Part shown: one piece after another, positions 38,790 to 47,887 of the stretch
Layout of the letters: each line of letters begins with the position of its first letter
Numbering within the stretch: the first letter of the stretch is position 1
Assembly (NCBI RefSeq): GCF_963855985.1
Contig: NC_087099.1
Span: 9,020,001 to 9,084,000, forward strand
Reading direction: 5' to 3'
Length of the DNA stretch: 64,000 nt
Origin: Ostrinia nubilalis
Lineage: Eukaryota > Arthropoda > Insecta > Lepidoptera > Crambidae
Notes under the pieces: generated by a model
Databases searched by the model: none
What the model was told of the DNA's origin: nothing
Seen by the model: only the letters and a program-made list of their open reading frames with translations
Program-made: the position numbers and the translations under genes

Positions 38790-39430
38790 GCTAACTCGAC
38801 ACTATACCGAAGATATCCCGGACATCAGCCCTTACGAGATTAGGATGGCTCTCAAACTGCTAAAGAACAACAAGGCACCGGGTGATGACGGAATAACCTC
38901 GGAGCTTCTGAACGCGGCGGGTGAAAAGCCGATACTGAAAGTCCTTCAGAGACTGTAACTCCGTCTTACTCCAGGCAATAATGCCAGAGGCACGGAACAA
39001 GACTTGGTGGTGTTTTTCTTCAAGAAAGGGGTAAAAGCCTTATTAAGGAATCACAAACACATCTGGGTTCTGGCTCTGTGTCATGTCTACAAGCTGTTTT
39101 TGAGAGCCATCACGAATAGTCTCGCGCGTAGGTTCGATGCCTCTCGAGGAAGCCGGTTATCGAAAAGTTTCACTTACTTATATGCCTGGCGTTCTTAGAC
39201 TATGAGAAGGTCTATGCCTGGCTGAGCACGAGGGCAATTCCTCTGCAGCGAGCTGTGAGGCAAGGAGATGTAATAATACGTCAAATTCAACTCGGCTGGG
39301 CAGCATTTGGGAAACTACATAACATCTTTTCGACCAAAACACCTCAGTGCCTAAAGACGAAAGTCTACAATCAGTGTGTGTTACCAGTAGATTACATACG
39401 GTTCTGAAACGTGGCCTTACTATAGGCCTT
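38790..39430 (+). pseudogene. RTE-like reverse transcriptase fragment
   Basis: Plus-strand reading shows 'IPDISPYEIRMALKLLKN', 'NKAPGDDGITSELLN' and further on 'LCHVYKLFLRAITNSLARRF', 'YLYAW' and 'TKVYNQCVLPV', which are RTE-clade blocks in correct order but with frameshifts, stops and an internal deletion that removes the YADD box. Confidence 0.82.
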
Positions 39431-39764
39431 ATAATAAGCTGCAAAATTGCACACCATGGTATGGAGAGTGCTATGCTTGGTGTTTCTTTTCGAGATCGAA
39501 CCAGAAATCAGGAGATTCGTAAACAAACTAAAGTCGCCTGACATTATTATTATAGCGATCGGATTATCAAGCTAAAGTGGCAATCGAAAGGACACATAGT
39601 AGTACGTAGAACAGCAAGGTTCTGAAGTGGAGGCCACATACGTATACGTGTTTGTCTGGAGGCGCTTTCTTTTTTTAACCAACTCCGGAACTAGAACCGG
39701 AATTCCGGAGTTGAGTGCCCAATATCTGAAATCAGTTCCGGAGTTGAAAACTATCCGATATTGC

Positions 39765-40440
39765 AAGCCCTAGGCCCGCTGGGGTCTGCGCAGAAGGGCA
39801 GCATTCTCTCTCTTATTAAGTGCTCTCTCGCAGATTGGAGCGCCATACAGCGCCATGCTCCTCAGAACGCCGGCATAAAGTCGACGACACCTCGTTTGTG
39901 GCCCTCCCAAATTCGGGAGAAGCCAACTCAGTGCGCCGGCTGCCTTGAGAAAGCGTGGCGCTAGCCCGTTGAAGTGCGGGCTAAAATGCCACCTCCCGTC
40001 AAGCGTGAGGCCCAGATATTTCATATGGCTTTTGACGTCAATCCTAACGTCCTCAACGCGTCGGGAGGGGCGCGCTGGCGAGGCCCCGGAAAGAAGAGGG
40101 CCTCAATTTTCTCCAGCGCGACTTTCAGGCCGAGGCAACGTATTCTGCGAGCGACTAATGTGCCGCCCGCCGACGCCAGCCGTGCCGCGGCCCCAAATGT
40201 CTTCCCCGGGCAGTGACCAGAGTGTCATCCGCATAGCATATGACACTCATGCCCGCGAGTAGGACGCCCCGCAGGAGCCAGTTGAAGCCTAGGTTCCACA
40301 AGTGGACCGAGCACCGAACCCTGCGGAATCCCGCGGGCTACGCCGTGCCGTTTGAGCTGGCCGTCTCTGTTAACATACAGGACTTCGCGGTTCCGTGAGT
40401 AATCGGCCAGCAGCGCTCAAAGGTACTGAGGCACTCTGTG
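39765..40440 (-). pseudogene. R1-like LINE reverse transcriptase core, decayed
   Basis: Complement of 40310-40360 reads 'GIPQGSVLGPL', complement of 40205-40250 reads 'SVICYADDTLVTARG' (the catalytic YADD box), and 39770-40024 reads 'KYLGLTLDGRW' and 'AAGALSWLLPNLGGP' (thumb region). All belong to one R1/TRAS-type ORF2, now split over frames. The C-terminus lies at 37440-38080. Confidence 0.88.
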
Positions 40441-40696
40441 ATGTCGAAGTGCCTAGAGTATAGTGGAATGAATCAGGTTCCACTATATCGAAATATGACG
40501 ATTGAATGTGTAAACCAAAATAAGGCGAAGTTTTGAGGTGGTTTGAGTTTTGTTGCATAAAAATAATCTTTAACAATTTTTTTTTAATTTTTTTATCGGG
40601 AGTGCTGGGCCCTTGGTCATAGTGGGCCCCTGGCCATAGTGGGCCCCTAGGCACTGGCCTAAAGTGCCTTATGGATAATACGGCACTGCCTGATGT

Positions 40697-42227
40697 CCTC
40701 GTTTAAAATTGCCTTTCCACGGGAAGAGATTACGATAAACTAACTAGATCCTTACCTATCAGAAAACTCTCTGAAAATGTATTTATGCTTGGCTAAACTG
40801 GCTGGAATCTTAGGCTGGGTTGCACCATCTTACTTTAACTTTAACAAACGTCAAAAATTTGTCAAATTCCATACAAAATACATCGGATTACGTTATAATT
40901 ACCGTCAAAGTTGTGTGTGCAACTCAGCATTTAGGTATAATTTCATTTGAAAAATGTAGCTAATTAGTTAATTACCTACTAGGTAGTAAATTAATTATTA
41001 GTTGTTATGGATTTACTTCAATTATTGAAATTCGGCCAATCCATGCTGGAATTTGAATCCGATTTGATAAAAGGTGTTACATTACTTAAAGGTCCAAAAT
41101 TAATTTACTTATTCGATCATTCGATTCGGTCGTTTGCGTTGTGGAAATCCTTTGATGCCTTTGTCCAGCAGTCGACGTCATTTGGCTGAAACAAACAAAC
41201 GAACGAATAATTTTATTAGATGTAACGCTTAATTTCTGAAAGATCAAACAATATTAGGTATCAATCGCAAACTACCTACTGCAAAGTGCACAATAACATA
41301 AATTATTTACGAGCTGAGTGTTGTTGCAACATACACTATGATGGCTGTGATGATAGTGTTTGTTCAAGTCAGTCAACTTAATGATTTTACTAATTACTGC
41401 CATCTAGTATCAAAAACCAAAGTTTTGTTGATATTAAATGCTACTAGTTTTGATAAAATGATAAATAGATGGCGTTGTTTATGGCCAATTGATTCCAGGC
41501 TGAGCTGCAATTTAAGAAAAAAGAATGACAGATGTCATATTGCCAACATTAAGACAAAAAAAAGGGATGTGACAGAATCTTACGAAAGAATTTTGTCGAT
41601 ATCGATTCTTTAAAATCATGTAGCATATTATTATTATTAGCATTGCCAATCAAAGTACTTGATTGAAACTAAACTAAATAAAAGTTTGACAATAGTTCAA
41701 ACAAATTTCTTTTCTGCTCAACCCAAAGGTAAACTGGTCGAGAATGCTTTAGTGCATTAAGTTCGCCTTATGTACAAATTTATTTTGGCATTAAAGTTTA
41801 AATAAATAAATAGTTCAAACGTTTGTCGATTGAAACGAGCATGGATCTGTAGGTAAATCAATATTTTGTTGAGTAAGATAATATAGTTTGAGGTCTGATA
41901 GCGCGGTGTCATAAAACCTAATTTCTAAAATGACTGGAATCCTTATGGAAACCATGAAATAAAAGTAGATCTACTAATCATAAATCATCAAATGTTTCAA
42001 TAAAGGTCATCATGTACTTGTTTAAATATCGATATGTATGATAAAGTATTTTTTCTGGGCATCCCTATTCGGTTACTTATGTTGGCAGCAATGACGCTTA
42101 ATGTCAAAATGTCTGTCAGTTTTTTTTCGCGGTCGATTGCTTGCTGAAGAAAATTTGTAAACAGTCGCCTTTTTGTTATTATTTTACCATTTAATTTTAA
42201 TACTATTCAGATAAATATCCCGCCGCT
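40697..42227. other. Upstream region of the NSE1 gene, with a MITE and LINE tail
   Basis: Contains the MITE at 40812-40929 and an RTE-like tail at 41150-41195 ('GTCCAGCAGTCGACGTCATT'). No TATA-like promoter is obvious upstream of 42228; the T-run and 'CGCGGTCGATTGC' at 42121-42145 lie in the likely 5' UTR or promoter. Confidence 0.5.
40812..40929. mobile_element. Short MITE ('GGCTGGGTTGCACCA' family)
   Basis: Starts 'GGCTGGGTTGCACCATCTTA' and ends 'GTGTGCAACTCAGC', short inverted termini around 90 bp of 'AACTTTAACAAACGTC' type sequence. This is a widespread lepidopteran MITE pattern. Confidence 0.75.
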
Positions 42228-45200
42228 ATGTACGGGAAGATACATCGGTTCCTTTTGCGATCAATAGCTAGTCGCGGTGTAATAACACTAACTGATGCTC
42301 AACAAATTCTCACTACTTTTACCGGTAAGTAAACAGAAAATACTTTGCATTTCAATCCTTTCTTGTGTATACTTTACCCAGCTTTAATTTTACATCTAGA
42401 TGAAGAATTGTCTTCAGTCCAAGACCTCGTAAAAGAAATAAATGACGAAATCAGACCTCTGCAACAAGCCATCAAAATAACGAACGATGAATTGACCAAC
42501 GAAGAAGTGGTTATATTTCTTTCTCTGGGCTATGATGATGCTACAAAATCCCAGAATATATTTAACGCCACGGAGCTGGAGTACTTCAGGGTGCTAATTG
42601 AGCAGATCATGACGACAGAAGCGAGACAGATAACTGGTATACATGCTATCAATTTGGTTGGAGGTATGAAAGCCTCTTTTACTAAAACTGATGCCCAAGT
42701 AAGTGTACAATGTGATTCATTTTTATTAACTTACTTATCAATTGAAATTCTGGACATAAATCAGCTAATAACATAGACAATACTCTTGAACCAGAAGTAG
42801 GTAGGATTAATTATCTATTCATCATTCTGTTACCTGCCACTTCCATATCCCTATACCTTGGAGAAGGCTAATTTTGGCCCTAAAAATAAAACAGAGTGAA
42901 ATATGGTAAGCTTGATATGAAAACTTTATTATTGTTACCACTCACATGACAGATACTAACTATTCAGACTAATGTTCATTTATTTACAAATGAAACATAA
43001 CCATTGCATTTAAATCTCAAATAAAGTTCTGATAATTCCAGAAACTTCTCAACACTTGGTGTAGAATGAGATACCTGGACAAGGACCAGAATAACTATGC
43101 TTTAGGAGTGCGAGCAATCCACGAGTTTGAAGGTTACCTTCGTCAGAACATGCCAGATACAATCGAGGAGTGCTGTCTTTGCAAACAAATTGTTTTTAGA
43201 GTAAGTACTTACCCTATTATGTTACATAAGACAAGGTCCAAAGGGTACCAAATTCCCAAATCAAAAAGTCACTGATGCAGATTGTATATGTCAACATGAA
43301 ATTGTAAACTCTGTCAGTTTATAATATAACGCGTTAGATTGTAAACTAACAGTGGGTTAGGTTAGGTTAGATTGTAATTTAACTACGTCAGATTATAATC
43401 TGACGGAATTCACAATTTTACGGTGACATATACAGTCGTGGTCAACTAATTAGGGACGTTATATGACTTAAACACAAGACCGTCTCTCCAGTCCGAAAAA
43501 AAATAATCTTCACGAGGCTTTGTAGCTTGTGCCTATTAATAACAAGTAAGGACAATGGGCAAAATGGTACCCGGCTCCAATAGATATGTGTCTAGTATCG
43601 TTTGAAAGGTCTTACCAAGATGAACAACTTTTACTATGACCACCAGCCCCAGATCTGGTTGTGTACGAAGATATACATACTTTTTTGCAGAATGGTACCC
43701 GGCTCCAATAGTTATGTTTGTAGTGTCATTTGAAAGGTCTTACCGAGACGAACAACATTTACTATGGCCACCAGCCTCAGATCTGGTTGCGTTCGATGAT
43801 AAAGATACTTTTTGTGTAACCTAAGTATCATACAGTATGGAAGGCAGACGCGCTCGGGGCAGGGCACCGACGAGATGGTCGGACGCGGTGAGGAAGACGG
43901 TGGGCGGGAGTTTGCATCGTGCGGTCCACACAGCTTATGACCGCAGTCTGTGGAGGAACACTATCTGTGGTCGCGATCCTCATCAGTGAGGGACCGAGGA
44001 AGAAGAAGAAGAAGTATCATACGTGTCCATCGTATGGTACTTAGGTTATGCGAGGCAGGAAGGGTTTACTGCTCCAGCATCCTTCCTTAACTCTATTATT
44101 ATTAATGGGGATAATTGTGAAATAAATATGTTTATTTAAAGAAGTACTACCCCCTTATTAATAAAAAGTTACACCTAGGAAGAAACTTGAATTAAAATGA
44201 CATTTCCATACCAAATGACAATTTAAGCCAGAGTTCAACTAGGGTGTAACTTTTATTAATAAAGGGGTTAAAGTTTTATTACTTCTTAAGGGTTTTATTA
44301 TGGTTTGCTAAAGCGAACAAACCCACAAGACCCAATAAGTTCACCCACAAGATGGACCGACGACCTCATAAAGGTAGCGGGAAGGCGCTGGATGCAGGTC
44401 GCCACCAACCGGCCATTGTGGAAATCATTGGGGGAGGCCTATGTTCAACTGGACGTCCTATGGCTAAAATGATCATGATGATGATGATGAAAGCGAATAA
44501 AGGGCTAATAGCTTGGGTAGTTCATCCTAGGTATAATCCTTTCCTTTTCAAAGCTTCTTTTAGTTATATTAATAGATTGTAGTCATAATACATACTCGTA
44601 TACATGGATGATTGTGTTATACTTTCATTATAATACTTAGTGGAATTACTGCTTTCAAAACGTGAATTAGAACTGGCCCCATAGCAGACATTTTCCTACA
44701 TCTAAAGGCCTTTTAAAATATATATTGGTTATGGCTATTGGAGCGGGTACCACTTTCCATACATTTGTGCCCATCATCCTTTGGCTAGTATTCTAAATAT
44801 TTAAAGGCCAGAAAAGAAACTAGCTAGTTGCGATCAATATTTTTAAAATAAATAAATCATTGCCACCTACACATTTATTGACCTAGGGATGGACAACTAA
44901 TTAGGGACACGTAACACTTTCACTGTAAATGTAAATAAATTGGAAATTATTTAAGTGTTTATTACATAAAAAGTTTTCATTAATAAATATAGAATACAAA
45001 ACAAAATCATCAAACGTATTTTTATAACCAATATGGTTGGTTTTGTTGGTTATAACCATTTGACATCGGCGCGGCATGGATGCAATCAAATCATTACAGG
45101 TTTCTAAAGAAATATTATTCCAAACACCATTAAATGCCACGAAAAGCTGATTTTTAGTGCCAGTACGTTGAGCTGCAACTTTTTCCTTCGTTTCATACCA

Positions 45201-47625
45201 TAAGCTCTATAGGGCTTAAGTCTGAGTTGTTTTCGGGCCAATCTAGTACCGTCACTGACTGTTGCGCTAGGAACGATAAAACAGAGTACGCGGTATGTTT
45301 TGGGTCGTTATCGTGTTGAAATGTTCATGAGACTGGTAAGACTTCTTCAGCATACGATAGCATCGTTTTCTCCAATATTTATTTGTAGTGGAATTGCTCA
45401 AGTTTAACTTCAGTTCTTTTTATACGTTACACTCTATGTCCAGAAAAACAGCCCCAGATTTTTATATTGCCGCCTGTATGTTTCACCTGCTTCTTCGTTT
45501 ACTTTGGTATCATTTCGGACTTTACAGGTCGTCGCACGTATTGTCTGTCATCGGATGAAATAAGATTTATCTTGATCTCATCAGAAAACAGCACATTTAT
45601 CCATTGAGCAAAAGCCTAATGTCCATACTTTCTTGCAAACGCCAATCTTGCTTCTTTGTGTTCCATCTTCAGTAGTGGAACTTTTCGAGGAACTCTTCCT
45701 ACAAGCTTTGCCTCCACCAGTCGCCTTCTGACGGTCCACGCAGATACTCCAGCAGTCGGTTCTGGTCCAAAAATCTCGCTCTTGATCAGAACGAAACCCT
45801 TAAAGGGATCTCTCTTTGCGAGGGTGACCATTCTGCGATCATCTTGTGGGGTTGTTTTTATTGGCCTCTTCCTTCTAGTCATACTTTCTGTGGTTTCATG
45901 ATTTTGAAATAAGCCACTGCATCGTAGATTCATGTTTTTGGAACATTTCAGATGATCTGCAATTTACCGGTATGGCCAACCACACTGAAAAAGATTGATT
46001 ATAACTTAGCGCATTGTTGCTTTTCTTTCAGCCCATTACCTTTAATAATTTGATGAGTTTTTAACTCGCAAGATAAGAATATCGCTTTTCAAATTGACGC
46101 CGAAATTACAAATGAACAGAATAAAAGTTATTACTTTTTATTTTTTTTAATTTAGAAGGAAAAACTTAAGCGTCCCTAATTAGGTGGCCAGACCGTCCGT
46201 ACCATAATTACCGATTCATGTGATTTGATTAAGATTTTTTATTAAGTTAGTAAGTTTTTTTGTTGTTATTGTATTCTGTTAAATAGAGTACTTGATAGTC
46301 AATATGTTTACAAAGTAACAGCCAGTAATATTGAATGAAGCTCACAATAATAGGATATGAACACTTAGTATTGCTTAGTATTCTATCTGTCCCTAATTAG
46401 TTGACCACGACTGTATATTACTATTTTACCTCCCTTCCATTATTAGAAAAGAATGGAGCTTTAAAACTATAGGCCAACTATATTTGTAATAAAGTTGTTA
46501 TAAGATTATGCAGAATATGATTGTTCTTGTTTTAGGCCTCAGCCTCGAACTTAGCGGGCAGCGGGGCGGGAGCGGCGGCGGCGCTGGAGCGGGGCGGGCA
46601 ACGCAGACCCGTTCTCGAAACAAGCGGGCAGCTCGCGCGGCGCTTTAGCGGCGAAGTGTTGTGTTCGGGGTTGTGTTGTCGAGATATTTGTTTTTATTCG
46701 CAAACGAAATGTCTGAACAACGGCGACAATTTTATTTCGATTCAAATTTATTCCTAACGCTCGATTTATTGTGGGCATAAGAAGGAGTGCGCTCTGCCCG
46801 CTCGTTGCCCGCTCCCTCGCCGCTGCCCGCTCGTTGCCCGCTGCCGCCCCGCTGCCGCGCCGCTGTTTTCGAGAACCGGTCTATTTGATTTTACGCATAA
46901 GATCCTGCCGCTCCCGCGCCGCCGCCGCCGCCGCCCCGCTGCCCGCTAAGTTCGAGGCTGAGGCCTTAGGTGTTGTTCTATCTATCCAATCCTTAGCATT
47001 TGCTATAATTATGTTATTAATATTTCTACTTAAAAACTTTCAGGGTTGCAACTGCTTATCCTGTGGGCAAGCAGTACACACCAGGTGCCTCAACAAGTAT
47101 TTGGAAAAAGTGGAGAAATGGCCGTGCTGTAAAGCTGACTTCAGTGCTGAACAGTTAGAGCAACTTCGTTGTGCGGAGGTGTAAGTAAAAGTGTATTCTT
47201 TAAATTTTATCAATTTCTCTATGATTAAAGTCTGTGGAGGAACACTATCTGTGGTCGCAATCCTTATCAGTGAGGGACCGAGGAAGAAGAAGAAGATTAA
47301 AGCAATATTGCCAGTTTATATGACTTGACATTGATTAATGTTTCCTAGAATTGTATTTCATGAAATTGATATTCTAATTGGTACTCAAAATTGGTTTTGC
47401 TTAGTGTGGGACTAAATGGTGCTACGTTTAATGTTCAAGGATTAATAGATATTTACTATCAGTTCCAGGTTGTCACAGACTCAGCAGATTGATTTGACTC
47501 AACAAAATGAGGAAAATTCAACAATGCTACAATCACAGCAGTCTACGGAAGATATAACAACCCAAGATATTATCCCGGAGATATCCCAGAGGGTTACCAG
47601 GAAGAGAAAGAGGCACTGTGAGTGA
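42228..47625 (+). CDS. NSMCE1: NSE1 homologue, SMC5/6 complex RING subunit (5 exons)
   Basis: Exons 42228-42324, 42400-42698, 43042-43200, 47044-47180 and 47469-47625 join in phase into 282 residues; every donor is GTAAGT and every acceptor ends in AG. NSE1 is the RING-type subunit of the nuclear SMC5/6 DNA-repair complex, pairing with NSE3. The N-terminal two thirds match the winged-helix part ('HRFLLRSIASRGV', 'TDEELSSVQDLVKEIN', 'ATELEYFRVLIEQI', 'ALGVRAIHEFEGYLR'). The RING follows: C176, C179, C189, C192, H197, C200 and C214 are present, but the position of the seventh ligand is W211 ('KWPCC', where other family members have 'CPxC'). The tail is Ser/Thr/Gln-rich and ends basic ('TRKRKRH'). 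Start: first ATG of the first exon, in a plausible context. The length is close to the vertebrate protein. The gene converges on the channel gene. Confidence 0.93.
43283..43434. mobile_element. MITE adjoining the outer Tc1-type element
   Basis: Terminus 'TGTATATGTCAACATGAAAT' pairs with 'ATTTTACGGTGACATATACA' at the right end. Inside are 'GGGTTAGGTTAGGTTAG' (three units of the insect telomere-like TTAGG word) and a palindrome CGTCAGATTATAATCTGACG. Confidence 0.8.
43559..43816. repeat. Tandem duplication, 128-bp unit
   Basis: 'AATGGTACCCGGCTCCAATA' starts at 43563 and again at 43691, and similarity extends over the full 128 bp to about 43816. A third, inverted partial copy ('CTATTGGAGCGGGTACCACT') is at 44735-44755, so these are probably sub-terminal repeats of the host transposon. 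Confidence 0.85.
43835..44012 (+). repeat. LINE 3' tail ending in (GAA)n
   Basis: Reads 'GRAPTRWSDAVRKTVGG' then 'YDRSLWRNTICGRDPHQ' before a stop and the GAAGAAGAAG tail. This is the C-terminal end of a LINE ORF; other copies of the tail are at 47228-47297 and (minus) 19719-19805. Confidence 0.85.
44352..44492 (+). repeat. LINE (RTE-like) 3' tail ending in (ATG)n
   Basis: 'GATGGACCGACGACCTCATA', 'GGTAGCGGGAAGGCGCTGGA', 'GGACGTCCTATGGCTAAAAT' then ATGATGATGATG. Same family as 60255-60330 and 59222-59300. Confidence 0.8.
44886..46199 (-). mobile_element. Inner Tc1-type element, 1,314 bp
   Basis: Bounded by TA on each side. Its sub-termini share the block 'ACTAATTAGGGAC' / 'GTCCCTAATTAG' with the outer element. 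It has the size of a complete Tc1 and encodes a decayed transposase on the minus strand. Confidence 0.85.
44900..45933 (-). pseudogene. Tc1/mariner transposase (DD34E), decayed
   Basis: The first 105 codons (45933-45616) are intact: helix-turn-helix 'TPQDDRRMVTLAKRDPF' and 'VSAWTVRRRLVEAKLVGRVP'. Beyond a stop the catalytic blocks remain in other frames: 'VLFSDE' (first Asp region), 'QHDNDPKHTA' (second Asp) and 'DWPENNSDLSPIEL' (Glu), in the order and spacing of DD34E Tc1 enzymes. Several stops and frameshifts make it inactive. Confidence 0.9.
46534..46968. mobile_element. GC-rich inverted-repeat element, about 435 bp
   Basis: 'GGCCTCAGCCTCGAACTTAG' plus 'CGGGCAGCGGGGCGG' at the left is matched by 'CCGCCCCGCTGCCCG' plus 'CTAAGTTCGAGGCTGAGGCC' at the right. 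The interior has (GCC)n runs and a second inverted pair 'CGTTCTCGAAAC' / 'GTTTTCGAGAAC'. It lies 75 bp upstream of NSE1 exon 4. Confidence 0.88.
47228..47297 (+). repeat. LINE 3' tail ending in (GAA)n
   Basis: 'GTCTGTGGAGGAACACTATC' to 'GAGGGACCGAGGAAGAAGAA', in NSE1 intron 4; nearly identical to the end of 43835-44012. Confidence 0.88.
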
Positions 47626-47777
47626 TAATCGCTACCTTTGAAGTAGTTAGTGTTGTAGAATGCTACTGATTTATGTGTTGATTATTCTGATACTTCGTTG
47701 AATACTCATGTACCTAATTGTGATTTAAGCGCCTAAGAAAACAATGTTGATTTTAATAAGTGATAGGTTAAAGTACA

Positions 47778-47783
47778 AATAAA
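47778..47783 (+). terminator. Poly(A) signal AATAAA of the NSE1 gene
   Basis: AATAAA lies 153 bp after the NSE1 stop codon, in the 262-bp interval between the two convergent stop codons. Confidence 0.7.
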
Positions 47784-47788
47784 ACTTC

Positions 47789-47794
47789 TTTAAT
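47789..47794 (-). terminator. Candidate poly(A) signal ATTAAA of the channel gene
   Basis: On the minus strand ATTAAA lies 94 bp past the channel stop codon. It sits beside the NSE1 signal, so the two 3' UTRs probably overlap in antisense. Confidence 0.5.
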
Positions 47795-47887
47795 TTTTCC
47801 AAAAATACTTATTTCATTTTATAGTATTTTAAGAACTAAAAACTAAAATAAACTACTCATATTCTTAAATTAAAACAAACCATTTGT

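Larger units (their letters stand above)
37339..40688. mobile_element. Composite hAT-type element, 3.35 kb, with 8-bp target duplication
   Basis: Left end 'CAGAGCCGGATTAACCAT' and right end (reverse complement) 'CAGTGCCGTATTATCCAT' are terminal inverted repeats. They are flanked on both sides by CCTGATGT (37331-37338 and 40689-40696), the 8-bp target duplication expected of hAT elements. No transposase is visible. The interior is filled with minus-strand R1-like LINE pieces, a MITE and a plus-strand RTE-like piece, so it served as a landing site for later insertions or was mobilised as a composite. Confidence 0.88.
43433..46413. mobile_element. Outer Tc1-type element, about 3 kb
   Basis: Begins 'CAGTCGTGGTCAACTAATTA' and ends with the exact complement 'TAATTAGTTGACCACGACTG', flanked by TA on both sides (43431-43432, 46414-46415). 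It is much longer than a normal Tc1 because it contains a second full-length Tc1 (44886-46199), LINE tails and a tandem duplication. Confidence 0.87.
43201..47043 (+). other. Intron 3 of the NSE1 gene, transposon-filled
   Basis: A 3.84-kb intron splitting the RING domain between residues 185 and 186 (GTAAGT donor, CTTTCAG acceptor). It holds a MITE, nested Tc1-type elements, LINE tails and a GC-rich inverted-repeat element, all annotated separately. Confidence 0.9.

Noticed and set aside
43364..43380. Three TTAGG units suggesting a telomere remnant
   Set aside because: Only three units, lying inside a MITE with inverted ends; too short to claim an interstitial telomere.
46551..47184. Open frames on both strands over the GC-rich block, one running into NSE1 exon 4
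   Set aside because: The frames arise from GC-rich inverted repeats; the CTTTCAG acceptor at 47043 and phase agreement with exon 3 show that the upstream part is intron.
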